Source of the DNA: Agrilactobacillus composti DSM 18527 = JCM 14202
Lineage (GTDB): Bacteria; Bacillota; Bacilli; Lactobacillales; Lactobacillaceae
DNA: 64,000 nucleotides
Assembly (NCBI RefSeq): GCF_001436375.1
Contig: NZ_AZGA01000016.1
Span: 62,001-126,000, forward strand
Reading direction: 5' to 3'
Made by a program: the position numbers and the translations under genes. Position 1 is the first letter of the stretch. Each line of letters opens with the position of its first letter. The notes beneath the pieces were generated by a model. That model was not told where the DNA came from and did not search any database. It was given only the letters and a program-made list of their open reading frames with translations. Positions 14,950 through 24,031 of this stretch are shown here, one piece after another.

Positions 14950-16563
14950 CTACCTTTCTTGTAAATCCCGTTTTTGATAGCCGATATAACCCCCAATGAG
15001 TAAAACCACGGCTACTAGTAGCACGCTGATAAAATGAGTCATGTTTAGATCATGAAGCGGTGCTTGGTTCAACCAATTAAAGGCCGAAAAGTTCAGACTC
15101 CAATCTGGTAAATTCATGATCTTACCGAAATAAGAGATGAAAAAGCTCAACATTAACCAGATCCACACAATACCATGAAACTTTGGCGCTAGGCCAATGA
15201 ATGCGGCGTTCAAAGCCACAAACAGCAAAGCCACAGCTACCATGCTGATAAACACATCATTAAAGTAGTGATAAGCCAACGTATGGGTCAAAACTGCATT
15301 ACCAGCCACCATTGTCCCCATTAGACCAGCCCATAGCAAGATGGCCGTGAAAACCAAGCTATAAAGCGTATAAGCCCAAAACAGCTTTGTTCGGCTAATG
15401 GCTCGGGTTTGGATCAAAGCCAGATAACCAGCACGTTCATCATTAAATAAATGATTTAAGACCATGGTACCGCCCAAGACGGCCACTAAAGCAAAAATCA
15501 TGCCAAGAATGCCAACAAAACTTAGTAACTGTTGTGTGGCTAAATGTTGCAGACCACCTGAACCTAACAGTTTTTGAATCATTGGTGTGGTATTGGCAAT
15601 TTTACCAATCGAGTTGAAAACAGCCCCATACATTGCCCCGAATATAAACAAACCAACCAGCCATAATAGGCTGCTGACCCCGTGCAATTGCCAGAGTAAA
15701 CTCAAAGGCCCCCGCAAGAAGTGGCTGGTTTTTTTACCGGAACGAATATGAATCAAGCCAGCCCCTAAATCCCGGGTAACATTGAGCCGGGCAGCAATGC
15801 CAAAGGCCACGATTCCTAAAATTAAGAATAACCAAACTGGCGTCCAATGATTATAAGTGTAAATCTCGGCTTTTTCCACCCAACCCATGGGTGACCACCA
15901 GGTATAGTCAGGGTTTTTAATATCTGTTACCATCCGGATCAAGTAAACAATGCCAAAAAACAAATAATTGTAAATACCGGCTGTACGGCTATCCGCTACG
16001 AGTTGAGCAAATATTAAGGCAATTAAACCAAAAGCCCAACCCACTAAACCTAACACCAAAGCAAAGAGCCAATTGCCCGCTGGATCTATCCCGGGCATGC
16101 CCGTGGCACTGACCCCCAGGGCAGTGATAATGGTAAACAGGCCATTGACCACCGTTAGCTCCAAGGCAGCCGCCGTTAGCGGTGCTAACCGCCCCACAGG
16201 ATAGCCCCCACGGACCAATTCAGTAATCCCATTTTCTTCAGGTATGCGGCTGGCCCCCAGCGCTAAGGAATAATTGAAGATAATCATTAAAATGGCCCAA
16301 AAAACCATCATCTCCGAGGCAAAGACGATCCCCGTGTTTAAAGTAACCCCAGTGGGGGTCACCCCAAACAAGGAAACCATAGCCGGGGTCATCAAGGTAT
16401 CACTGATGGTTTTAATTTGTTCAGGTGTGCCATAAATACTTTCAAACTTCGCTGCCACCGCAATAAACACGCCAGCCAATACCAACAACCATACCAGTAT
16501 CTTCAGCCAATCTTTTCTTAAATTGAGCCATAATAAGGTCCAACTTTGCGCAAAAACACTCAT
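14950..16563 (-). CDS. ABC-2 type exporter permease
   Basis: 537-residue integral membrane protein with about twelve predicted TM helices in two halves, resembling the long ABC-2 permeases of multidrug/antibiotic exporters. It has no ATPase motif; the ATPase is encoded immediately upstream with a four-base ATGA overlap. The N-terminal basic segment precedes the first helix (ILVWLLVLAGVFIAVAAKF). The cargo is unknown; the TetR partner suggests induction by a toxic compound. Confidence 0.83.
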   Translation of the reverse strand: MSVFAQSWTLLWLNLRKDWLKILVWLLVLAGVFIAVAAKFESIYGTPEQIKTISDTLMTPAMVSLFGVTPTGVTLNTGIVFASEMMVFWAILMIIFNYSLALGASRIPEENGITELVRGGYPVGRLAPLTAAALELTVVNGLFTIITALGVSATGMPGIDPAGNWLFALVLGLVGWAFGLIALIFAQLVADSRTAGIYNYLFFGIVYLIRMVTDIKNPDYTWWSPMGWVEKAEIYTYNHWTPVWLFLILGIVAFGIAARLNVTRDLGAGLIHIRSGKKTSHFLRGPLSLLWQLHGVSSLLWLVGLFIFGAMYGAVFNSIGKIANTTPMIQKLLGSGGLQHLATQQLLSFVGILGMIFALVAVLGGTMVLNHLFNDERAGYLALIQTRAISRTKLFWAYTLYSLVFTAILLWAGLMGTMVAGNAVLTHTLAYHYFNDVFISMVAVALLFVALNAAFIGLAPKFHGIVWIWLMLSFFISYFGKIMNLPDWSLNFSAFNWLNQAPLHDLNMTHFISVLLVAVVLLIGGYIGYQKRDLQER

Positions 16564-17486
16564 AAGTCCACACCTGCCTTTTGGGTATCTTTAGCGTCAT
16601 AGTAACGCAAAAACATGTCTTCCAAAGTAGGTGGCGTTGTTTTCAAGGTCACAATATGCTGTTGGGCCAAATAAGTCATGATCGTATTCAACGCCTCCGT
16701 ATCGGCCCCAAATTCCGCCTTGGTCTGGGTGGCATTGCCAAAGGTCACTTGATGCACCCCGGCAATTTGGGTCAGTTGGGCTAGGGGTTGAGTGGTTTCC
16801 ACACTCACTTGACTGCGCGTCAAGTGGCGCATGCTGTCTAAGGAACCAGATTCAATAATCTCCCCAGCGCGAATGATCACGATGCGATCCCCCATTTTTT
16901 CCACTTCAGATAAAATATGACTGGACAACAAAATACTCTTACCTTGCGCTTTTAAAGCGTGGACTTGTTCTTGAAAGATGACTTCATTTAAGGGATCTAA
17001 GCCAGAGGTGGGTTCATCAAAAATATACAGGGGAACATCGGTGGACAAGGCGGCAATCAAAGCTACTTTTTGGCGATTTCCTTTAGAGTATGTCCGATTT
17101 TTCTTACCCGTATCTAAGGCAAAGGCTTTGATCAATTGATCAGTACGTTGGCTGTGTTTTTGCTGGGACATATGCAATAGCATATCAATAGTTTGCCCAC
17201 CGGTAAGGTTGGGCCATAAATACACATCCCCCGGTACATAAGCCAATTGACGATGAATCGCCACGGCATCAGTCCAGGCATCTTTGCCAAACACACTGAC
17301 AGAACCCGCGCTGGCCTTGATCAGACCTAAAATCGTGCGGATCGTGGTGGATTTACCCGCCCCATTGGGCCCAATGAAGCCTAAAACTTCCCCAGTCCCT
17401 AATTCGAAATTGATATCTTTCAAAGCTTCAAATTTCCCAAATTTCTTTTGCAAATGCTTGATTTCAATCATATTTGTCTGTTGCAT
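16560..17486 (-). CDS. ABC exporter ATP-binding protein
   Basis: 308-residue ATPase of a multidrug-type ABC exporter. Motifs are Walker A GPNGAGKST (39-47), a signature region degenerate as YSKGNRQK instead of LSGGQ, Walker B LYIFDEPTSGLDP and switch SSHILSEVE. A C-terminal domain of about 80 residues is typical of the CcmA/drug-exporter group. The ATG at 17486 has GGGAGG upstream; the longer frame overlaps it. First gene of the ATPase-permease-TetR operon. Confidence 0.88.
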   Translation of the reverse strand: MQQTNMIEIKHLQKKFGKFEALKDINFELGTGEVLGFIGPNGAGKSTTIRTILGLIKASAGSVSVFGKDAWTDAVAIHRQLAYVPGDVYLWPNLTGGQTIDMLLHMSQQKHSQRTDQLIKAFALDTGKKNRTYSKGNRQKVALIAALSTDVPLYIFDEPTSGLDPLNEVIFQEQVHALKAQGKSILLSSHILSEVEKMGDRIVIIRAGEIIESGSLDSMRHLTRSQVSVETTQPLAQLTQIAGVHQVTFGNATQTKAEFGADTEALNTIMTYLAQQHIVTLKTTPPTLEDMFLRYYDAKDTQKAGVDL

Positions 17487-17548
17487 CTTGCTACCTCCCA
17501 AAGGTATTGACTTTGTTCAAATCAGATACAATTCTTAAATTCACCCCC

Positions 17549-17592
17549 ATTATAATCTGAATGACCAGTAAGTCAATAACCATCGGGTCATT
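17549..17592 (-). promoter_or_regulatory. Promoter and candidate TetR operator of the ABC exporter operon
   Basis: Minus strand: TTGACT -35 (17571-17576), a 16-bp spacer and TATAAT -10 (17549-17554). AATGACC (17560-17566) and GGTCATT (17586-17592) form an inverted repeat with a 19-bp gap that brackets the -35 and is well placed for the TetR protein encoded in the same operon. Confidence 0.5.
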
Positions 17593-17600
17593 TTTAAAAA

Positions 17601-17640
17601 TAAAAAAACTGAATCCAAATAAATGCCTTGAATTCAGTCT
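17601..17640 (-). terminator. Terminator of the copper operon
   Basis: On the minus strand GACTGAATTC pairs with GGATTCAGT (one mismatch), followed by T7. Confidence 0.75.
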
Positions 17641-17661
17641 TTCCCATTAATTAATGGTTAA

Positions 17662-17874
17662 TTATTTGGTTTCCACATTCACAACGCTGTAATGTGTCCC
17701 TGTTAAAGCAGTGGCAAAACTAGCGTCATCCACATCACCGGTGATCTTGGCTTCTTGTTTCTTCAAATTAACAGAAACTTTTTCAACCCCATCTAAAGCG
17801 CTGAAAGCTTTATGTACGTTTTCAGCACAACCGTCACATTTCATACCTTCTAGATGTACTATTTTTTTGGTCAT
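17662..17874 (-). CDS. copZ: Copper chaperone (HMA domain)
   Basis: 70-residue cytosolic metallochaperone. A single heavy-metal-associated domain with the Cu(I)-binding GMKCDGC motif (C13, C16), a beta-alpha-beta-beta-alpha-beta size and no extensions. It is expected to deliver Cu(I) to CopA or to CopY. It lies 19 bp after copA on the same strand and ends the operon just before the terminator. GAGA-type ribosome binding site. The usual MXCXXC is present in the form MKCDGC. Confidence 0.9.
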   Translation of the reverse strand: MTKKIVHLEGMKCDGCAENVHKAFSALDGVEKVSVNLKKQEAKITGDVDDASFATALTGTHYSVVNVETK

Positions 17875-17893
17875 AATAATCTCTCCTTTAAAT

Positions 17894-20413
17894 TTATTGG
17901 GCGTTTAACCCAGCTGGTTCACTTGATTCAATCGTATTCGCTTGTAATTGCTTGGGCTGATAACGCCGCAAGCGCAAAGCATTCAAGACTACTGATACCG
18001 AACTAAAGCTCATCGCTAAGCCGGCAATCATTGGATTTAACAAAGGTCCACCTAATAGATACAACAACCCCATGGCAAAAGGAATGCCTAAGATGTTATA
18101 AGCAAAAGCCCAAAATAGGTTTTCTTTAATATTCTTGATAGTATGTTTGCTCAAATCAATCGCTGTGGGCACGCAGCTTAAATCTTCATGCATTAAAACC
18201 ACATCAGCGGACTCAATCGCCACATCAGTCCCATTGCCAATTGCAAAACCAATATCAGCTTGAGCAAGTGCTGGGGCATCATTGACGCCATCCCCAACCA
18301 TGCCAACCTTTTGGCCTTGGGCTTGCAAGTCTTTGATCACGGCTACTTTGTCTTCTGGTAAGACATCACTGACGACTTGGATTTCACCCAATTGTTTAGC
18401 AATAGCCTGGGCAGTTTGCGCATTATCACCGGTGAGCATCACAACGTTTAAGCCCATCTTTTGCAATTCAGCGACCGTCGCTGCGCTAGATGGTTTCACT
18501 TGATCAGCCACTGCGACGATGCCGGCTAATTGGCCGTCAAGAACAACATACATTACCGTCTTCCCTGCTTGGGCCAAGTTGCCTTGAGCTTCAGCTGCTT
18601 TGGAGACGGTCACGTCTAAATCAGTCAATAACTTACGATTGCCCACATGCAGCATGTGCTTATCAACATTACCTTGAATCCCAAAACCAGGTTTGGCGTC
18701 AAAGGCCGTTACAGATTGCAAATTCAAGTCTTTGGCCTTGGCATCAGCTACAATAGCTTGAGCCAGGGGATGTTCTGAACTGGCTTCTAAACTAGCTGTT
18801 AGGGTTTGAACTTCAGTGGCTTCAAAACCAGGCGCGGTCCACCAATCAGTTACTACTGGCTTACCTTCAGTTAATGTCCCCGTTTTATCAAAAACCACGG
18901 TGTTTAACTGACTGGCACTCTCCAAAGCTGCACCATTTTTTACTAGAATACCGTTGGCTGCACCACGACCGGTGCCCACCATAATAGCAGTTGGTGTCGC
19001 TAAGCCTAAGGCACAAGGACAAGCAATGACCAATACCGAAACAAAAATCGTCAAAACAAAGCTTAAGGATTGCCCACTGATTAACCAAGCTAAGGCAGAT
19101 AACGTGGCAATGACCATAATTGTAGGTACAAATATCCCGGCAATTTTATCCGCTAAGCGCGCAATTGGTGCTTTAGTGGCTTGAGCGTCTCGAACTAAGT
19201 TGATAATTTGTGCCAAGGCAGTATGACTGCCAACTTTGTCAGCTTGCATAATCAATTGACCTGTCTGGTTAATGGTCCCACCAATCACTGGCGCTTTAGC
19301 CCGTTTAGTGACCGGCATACTTTCACCGGTAAGCATGGCTTCGTCCACACTACTGGTTCCAGAAATCACCGTACCATCTACAGGAATGCTGGCGCCGGGT
19401 TTGATCATGATCAAGTCGCTGACTTGAATATCTTTAACCGGTGTTTCCACAAAATCTTCGCCGACTTGAACCAAAGCTGTTTTAGGTGCAAGATCCATTA
19501 GCGCGGTAATAGCAGAGCCAGTTTTATATTTGGCTTTCAATTCAAAGTAACGCCCTAACGTAATCAAGGTCAAAATTGTGACAGCTGCTTCATAATAAAG
19601 CTGATCATGAAAAGCCGCACCTTGAAACATAATGAAATAAGTGTTCACCAAACTATATAAGAATGCCGCTGTGGTGCCCACGGCTACTAAGCTGTCCATA
19701 TTGGGATGGCCCTTCAAAAGGGTTTTAAACCCAACTTGATAATAAGCTCGGTTTAAAACCATGACCGGAATGGCCAGCAGCAATTGCACAATGGCAAACG
19801 TGGTGGGATGGGTCATCGGCATCAGAAAATCAGGCAGCCATGCCCCTAACATGTGGCCCATAGAGACGTATAACAAGGGGATAGTTAAAATAGCTGACCA
19901 GATAAAACGAATTTTTAAAGACTGGACCGCATTTTGCTTGCGGGCTTCGGCCTTAGCAGCCACATCAGTAGCCGCTTCATCTCCCGCCGCATTTTGTTCA
20001 TGGGCCCCATAACCAGCGTCTTTGACTGCAGCTTCAATATTGGCCACATCCAAACTGAAATTATCAAAGACCACCCGCATCTCTTCGGCGGCCAAATTAA
20101 CATCCACAGCTAGCGTCCCTTGTAAATTCTTAACGGCTTTTTCCACCGTCTGCGCACAGCTGGCGCACATCATACCTTCGATGTCAAAATGAGCGGTCGT
20201 GGCCATGGCAGTTGCCCCATAACCCGCAGCTTTCACGGCTGCTTCAATATCGCTAACAGGGGTTACTTCAGGGTCGAAATCCACCTGCATTTGTTCGGCG
20301 GTTAAATTCACATTGGCTTCCTTAACACCAGCAACACCCTGGGTCGCTTTTTCCACGGTCTGGGCACAGCTAGCACACATCATGCCATCAATGGCAAATC
20401 GACACTGCGTCAT
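17894..20413 (-). CDS. copA: Cu(I)-exporting P1B-1 type ATPase CopA
   Basis: 839-residue membrane ATPase that pumps Cu(I) out of the cytosol. It has two N-terminal HMA domains (MCASC at 12-16 and 82-86), about eight TM helices, the transmembrane CPC motif ([17 protein letters not shown]), phosphorylation site [11 protein letters not shown], the SSEHPLA histidine motif, and hinge [12 protein letters not shown]. All catalytic motifs are intact. The ATG at 20413 follows AGAGGA; a longer frame adds only five residues with no better site. A copper box (20489-20504) lies just upstream, so it is controlled by CopY separately from copB. Confidence 0.95.
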   Translation of the reverse strand: MTQCRFAIDGMMCASCAQTVEKATQGVAGVKEANVNLTAEQMQVDFDPEVTPVSDIEAAVKAAGYGATAMATTAHFDIEGMMCASCAQTVEKAVKNLQGTLAVDVNLAAEEMRVVFDNFSLDVANIEAAVKDAGYGAHEQNAAGDEAATDVAAKAEARKQNAVQSLKIRFIWSAILTIPLLYVSMGHMLGAWLPDFLMPMTHPTTFAIVQLLLAIPVMVLNRAYYQVGFKTLLKGHPNMDSLVAVGTTAAFLYSLVNTYFIMFQGAAFHDQLYYEAAVTILTLITLGRYFELKAKYKTGSAITALMDLAPKTALVQVGEDFVETPVKDIQVSDLIMIKPGASIPVDGTVISGTSSVDEAMLTGESMPVTKRAKAPVIGGTINQTGQLIMQADKVGSHTALAQIINLVRDAQATKAPIARLADKIAGIFVPTIMVIATLSALAWLISGQSLSFVLTIFVSVLVIACPCALGLATPTAIMVGTGRGAANGILVKNGAALESASQLNTVVFDKTGTLTEGKPVVTDWWTAPGFEATEVQTLTASLEASSEHPLAQAIVADAKAKDLNLQSVTAFDAKPGFGIQGNVDKHMLHVGNRKLLTDLDVTVSKAAEAQGNLAQAGKTVMYVVLDGQLAGIVAVADQVKPSSAATVAELQKMGLNVVMLTGDNAQTAQAIAKQLGEIQVVSDVLPEDKVAVIKDLQAQGQKVGMVGDGVNDAPALAQADIGFAIGNGTDVAIESADVVLMHEDLSCVPTAIDLSKHTIKNIKENLFWAFAYNILGIPFAMGLLYLLGGPLLNPMIAGLAMSFSSVSVVLNALRLRRYQPKQLQANTIESSEPAGLNAQ

Positions 20414-20488
20414 AATTAATCCTCTTTTCAATCTATTTGGTCGTTCTTCTAAAATTTAAATTATCAATAGCTTTAAAATACCACTATA

Positions 20489-20504
20489 GTTTACGCATGT
20501 AAAC
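20489..20504. promoter_or_regulatory. CopY-type operator upstream of copA
   Basis: Perfect inverted repeat GTTTAC-GCAT-GTAAAC. Its core TACGCATGTA differs from the cop-box consensus TACANNTGTA at one base. The extended arms match the site upstream of copB. Confidence 0.75.
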
Positions 20505-20530
20505 CTTTTCTTGAAAGATTGGTCAAAACC

Positions 20531-22729
20531 CTAATCTAGACGGCCCAATTTCAAGGTTAAAGCATTTAAGGCGACAATCACTGTACTCATGGACATGAGT
20601 AATGCCCCCACCATCGGACTTAGGATAAAACCAATCGGTGCTAAGACGCCGGCTGCTAATGGTAAGGCAATAATATTATAACCGGCCCCCCACCAAAGAT
20701 TTTCCGTCATCTTCCGCGTTGTTTGTTTAGCCAGTTGTAAGAATGCTGTGACATCATTAGGATTACTTTTGACTAGGACCACATCGGCTGATTCAATAGC
20801 CAGGTCAGTCCCGCCACCAATGGCGATCCCCACATCGGCTTGTGCCAAGCTGGGCGCATCATTGATCCCGTCACCAATCATTAATACTTTGCCCTTTTGT
20901 TGGAATTGGCGCACTAACTTTGCTTTATCTTGAGGTAATAATTTGGCGTGAATTTGATCAATTCCTAAAGTCGTTGCAACTTTTTGAGCAGTTTGTAAAT
21001 TATCCCCCGTGAGCATGACAGGTGTAATGTGTTGGGCTTTTAAGGCGGCAATAAATTGTTGCGCTTGTGGTTTAACCGTATCGCCCTGAGCCACATAGCC
21101 TAATAGTTCTTGTTTGGCGATTAAGAAACTAATTGAATTACCCGCACTGGCCAAGGTTTGGAATTTAGCTTGGTCATAAGTTAACTGTAATTTCTCCAAT
21201 TGCGCCATGGAAACAATCTCATAGGCTGTTCCGTCAATGTCACCTTTTAAGCCAACGCCGGTAATTTGCGCCACATTGGTGGCAGCAGGGATCTTAATTT
21301 TTTCATGTTGGGCCGCTGTTAAAATACCTTGGGCTAAGGGATGTGAGGAACTGGCTTCTAAGCCAGCAAAAAGTGCTAATGCTTGCGCAGCGGTTAAATC
21401 GGTAGTTAAACTGTCATATTCATGAACGATAAAGTTTCCTTCTGTCAATGTCCCTGTCTTATCCATCAAGGCATACCGCAAGTCTTTAACCTGCTCTAAG
21501 GCGTTACGATTGCGAATCAAGAGCCCATTTTTAGCCGCAATCGATGTACTGCGTGCCACAACTAAAGGCACGGCTAACCCTAAGGCATGCGGGCAGGCAA
21601 TGATTAAAACAGTAACGGTGATCGGCAAAGCGGTGGTTAACCCAGAATTCACATACCAAATGACAAAGGCGATGATTCCGACGGTTAAGGCGGCATAGAA
21701 TAACCAACCAGCCACTTTATCAGCTAAGTTTTCTTGAGCCGATTTTTCTTGTTGGGCGCTTTGTACCAATTGCATTACTTGGGCTAAGAAACTATTGGCC
21801 CCAGTGCCGGTAACTTGCATCTCAAAGGTCCCAGTGCCGTTCACTGACCCGCCCACAACTTTATCGTTAACAGCCTTAGGCACTTGCTTAGCTTCACCAG
21901 TGACCATGGCCTCGTTTACAGCGGTTTCCCCTTTGGTAACTTGACCATCAGCAGGGATTTTTTCACCAGCCTTGACCAGGACAATATCGTCATTTTGAAT
22001 CTCAGTTAAGGCAACATCCGTGACAGCACCGGTTTGAGGATCTAATTTATGGGCCATACTAGGCAGTAACTTGGCTAAGTCATTTAAAGCTGAGCCGGCA
22101 CTGGTAATGGCATTCATTTCAACCCAGTGGCCTAGCAGCATAATGTCAATTAGAGTTGCTAATTCCCAAAAGAAATCCATGACGTGGGGTTGATTGGCCA
22201 AAAGATTATTGGCCACTACCGCATAAATACTGTAGATGAATGCCACACTGATACCCATGGTAATTAAGGTCATCATTGCCGGTTTTTTGGCTTGCAGTTC
22301 CCCTTTTGCTCCGCTGAAGAAGGGCTGACCGCCGTAAATAAATAAGATAATCCCAATTAAAGCCACGACCCAGGTACTACCGGGAAAAACCAGCAGTGGC
22401 TTGGTCATACCCATCATGGAAGTCATCAGTAAAATGGGTATGGTTAAAATGATTGAAACCCAAAACTTTTGCTTCAGATTGCCCATGTGCATCATGTGAC
22501 CACCATGCATCATCATGTCCTGGTGATCCATGTCTCCCATAGCCATCTGATGATTATCATGACCCATATCCATTTGGTGGTCCATGTGTTCATGGCTCAT
22601 ATGGTCATGATTCATATGGCCGTGGTCATCAGTATCATGGTCCATACCTGGCATATCTTTCATGTCTTTCATGTTCTTCATATCTTTTTGTGATGCATCA
22701 TGATTATCTTTATGTTCCATATTTTTCAT
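20531..22729 (-). CDS. copB: CopB-type copper P-type ATPase (CPH class) with His/Met-rich N-terminus
   Basis: 732-residue P1B-3-like copper exporter. The first 85 residues have no HMA domain and are extremely rich in His, Met and Asp (MDHDTDDHGHMNHDHMSHEH and similar), a metal-binding tail. The transmembrane motif is CPH (IIACPHALGLAVPLV) instead of CPC, defining the CopB class. [10 protein letters not shown], the SSSHPLA motif and MIGDGINDAPSL are intact. GGAGG lies eight bases before the ATG at 22729. Preceded by a cop box (22778-22793) and followed by copA. In Enterococcus hirae CopB is the main Cu efflux pump. Confidence 0.93.
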   Translation of the reverse strand: MKNMEHKDNHDASQKDMKNMKDMKDMPGMDHDTDDHGHMNHDHMSHEHMDHQMDMGHDNHQMAMGDMDHQDMMMHGGHMMHMGNLKQKFWVSIILTIPILLMTSMMGMTKPLLVFPGSTWVVALIGIILFIYGGQPFFSGAKGELQAKKPAMMTLITMGISVAFIYSIYAVVANNLLANQPHVMDFFWELATLIDIMLLGHWVEMNAITSAGSALNDLAKLLPSMAHKLDPQTGAVTDVALTEIQNDDIVLVKAGEKIPADGQVTKGETAVNEAMVTGEAKQVPKAVNDKVVGGSVNGTGTFEMQVTGTGANSFLAQVMQLVQSAQQEKSAQENLADKVAGWLFYAALTVGIIAFVIWYVNSGLTTALPITVTVLIIACPHALGLAVPLVVARSTSIAAKNGLLIRNRNALEQVKDLRYALMDKTGTLTEGNFIVHEYDSLTTDLTAAQALALFAGLEASSSHPLAQGILTAAQHEKIKIPAATNVAQITGVGLKGDIDGTAYEIVSMAQLEKLQLTYDQAKFQTLASAGNSISFLIAKQELLGYVAQGDTVKPQAQQFIAALKAQHITPVMLTGDNLQTAQKVATTLGIDQIHAKLLPQDKAKLVRQFQQKGKVLMIGDGINDAPSLAQADVGIAIGGGTDLAIESADVVLVKSNPNDVTAFLQLAKQTTRKMTENLWWGAGYNIIALPLAAGVLAPIGFILSPMVGALLMSMSTVIVALNALTLKLGRLD

Positions 22730-22777
22730 TCCGGCACCCTCCTCAAAACAACTTCGAAACGTTAACTCTATTTAAAG

Positions 22778-22793
22778 TCTACAACTGTAAACG
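22778..22793. promoter_or_regulatory. CopY operator upstream of copB
   Basis: GTCTAC-AACT-GTAAAC contains TACAACTGTA (22780-22789), an exact match to the cop-box consensus TACANNTGTA, 50 bp before the copB start. Confidence 0.85.
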
Positions 22794-22810
22794 TAAAAAA
22801 GCAAATTAAA

Positions 22811-22841
22811 AAGGTCGTCAGCAGTTTTGCTGTCCGACCTT
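22811..22841 (-). terminator. Terminator after copY
   Basis: AAGGTCG...CGACCTT with an inner CAGC/GCTG helix; on the minus strand it is followed by TTTTTAATTT. It separates copY transcription from copBAZ. Confidence 0.85.
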
Positions 22842-22852
22842 CAAATTATTGA

Positions 22853-23293
22853 TTAGTCACAATGCCCATCAAAATCCGCTGGTAAACAGTCACAGGGAAC
22901 CATTTCTGGAGCGGTCTTTAATTTTTCTGCTAATTGGGCCTGTAGTCGCTGGATATCTGTTTGACTCAACGTCAAGTCATCCAGTAAGTTGCTCACAGCT
23001 TTTCCTCGGCGCATTTGACACAGATGATGGAAAAGTGAAGTTGTCGCATTATCAATAGCCACTTGTTCTTCAACTTGCGGTTTGTATAAAAAGGCCCGCC
23101 CTTGTTTTTCGGGCACTAAAGCGCCCTTCTTCACCAAACGACCGAGCAGCGTTTTAACGGTGCCTGCTTTCCAACCCATCTTTTCGTTTAATACACGAAT
23201 CAGAACATGACTGGTGGTGGCGCCTAAGGTCCAAACTACCCGCATGACTTCCCATTCTGCATCTGATATCTCAATTTGTGTTTGTACTTGCAT
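22853..23293 (-). CDS. copY: CopY/TcrY family copper-responsive repressor
   Basis: 146-residue BlaI/MecI-type winged-helix repressor (SDAEWEVMRVVWTLG, then a recognition helix around KAGTVKTLLGRLVKKG). It binds TACANNTGTA boxes and is released when Cu(I) displaces Zn(II) at a C-terminal cysteine site. Here that site is unusual: PCDCLPADFDGHCD has one CxC plus a single later cysteine (with a His), instead of the canonical CxC-X4-5-CxC. The ATG at 23293 follows AGTAGGTG; the GTG at 23302 overlaps it. It lies 41 bp after an NADH-flavin-reductase-like gene and may be read from its promoter; no cop box precedes it. Confidence 0.88.
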   Translation of the reverse strand: MQVQTQIEISDAEWEVMRVVWTLGATTSHVLIRVLNEKMGWKAGTVKTLLGRLVKKGALVPEKQGRAFLYKPQVEEQVAIDNATTSLFHHLCQMRRGKAVSNLLDDLTLSQTDIQRLQAQLAEKLKTAPEMVPCDCLPADFDGHCD

Positions 23294-23334
23294 TTTTATC
23301 ACCTACTTACTCAATGGCCTGTTTATAACGCAAA

Positions 23335-23964
23335 TTAGACGTGATGTAAACTAATTTGCTTATTGCGATACTTAGGCTGGGTCATCACAGTTACAAATGC
23401 TTGCGCAAAATCTTTATAGCTCAAGAAGCTTTTACCGTCTTCATCAGGGGTAAAAATATCCCCGTTAATTTCATAACGACCTGTCAAACCACCCATAGGT
23501 GTGAAATCACTTGCTGGTGATACGTAAGTCCAGTCAAAACCTGAACTAGCCTTTAATAAATCAAGACCCGCTGCCATATTCTCAGCGACAGGTTTAAAAG
23601 CATCGGGAAAATCCTTAGTATCTTTAAGCTGCGTCGTGCGTGTGTCGTCCATATACAAACTACCGGCACCACCGACAACCATATAATAAACGCCACTATC
23701 TTTTAAGATATCGATCATATGTGCTTGGGAAGTTTTAAACTTTTCAGGATCCGCAAAAAACGCGGTGGCATTGACCACCACATCAAAAGCTTGAATATCA
23801 GTTTGCGTTAAGTCAAATAAATCTTTTTGCAGTACTTCATATGCTGAATCCCCATCAGTGGTATGGCGTACGATCGCTGTAACGGCCATATCGCGTACCA
23901 CTGCGGCCTTAGCAATTAAAGCACCAGCCTTACCATTAGCTCCAATAATTCCTACTTTAAGCAT
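23335..23964 (-). CDS. NAD(P)-binding protein, NADH-flavin-reductase-like (COG2910 group)
   Basis: 209-residue Rossmann protein of the atypical SDR class. The glycine motif GANGKAG (8-14) near the N-terminus, then DVVVNATAFF, YMVVGGAGSLY and WTYVSPASDF are typical of the putative NADH-flavin reductases. No classical YxxxK pair is evident. AGGAGG precedes the ATG at 23964. It is directly upstream of copY, so it may share its transcript; a role in copper or redox stress is possible but only inferred from position. Confidence 0.8.
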   Translation of the reverse strand: MLKVGIIGANGKAGALIAKAAVVRDMAVTAIVRHTTDGDSAYEVLQKDLFDLTQTDIQAFDVVVNATAFFADPEKFKTSQAHMIDILKDSGVYYMVVGGAGSLYMDDTRTTQLKDTKDFPDAFKPVAENMAAGLDLLKASSGFDWTYVSPASDFTPMGGLTGRYEINGDIFTPDEDGKSFLSYKDFAQAFVTVMTQPKYRNKQISLHHV

Positions 23965-24031
23965 AATGACCTCCTAGAAAACTGTTTTAATTTACATAAT
24001 TTAATTATCTCAATTATTTTACCATTGTCTG

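Noticed and set aside
22469..22693. 74-codon plus-strand frame rich in Met, His and Ile
   Set aside because: It is the antisense of the CopB His/Met-rich tail and has no ribosome binding site.
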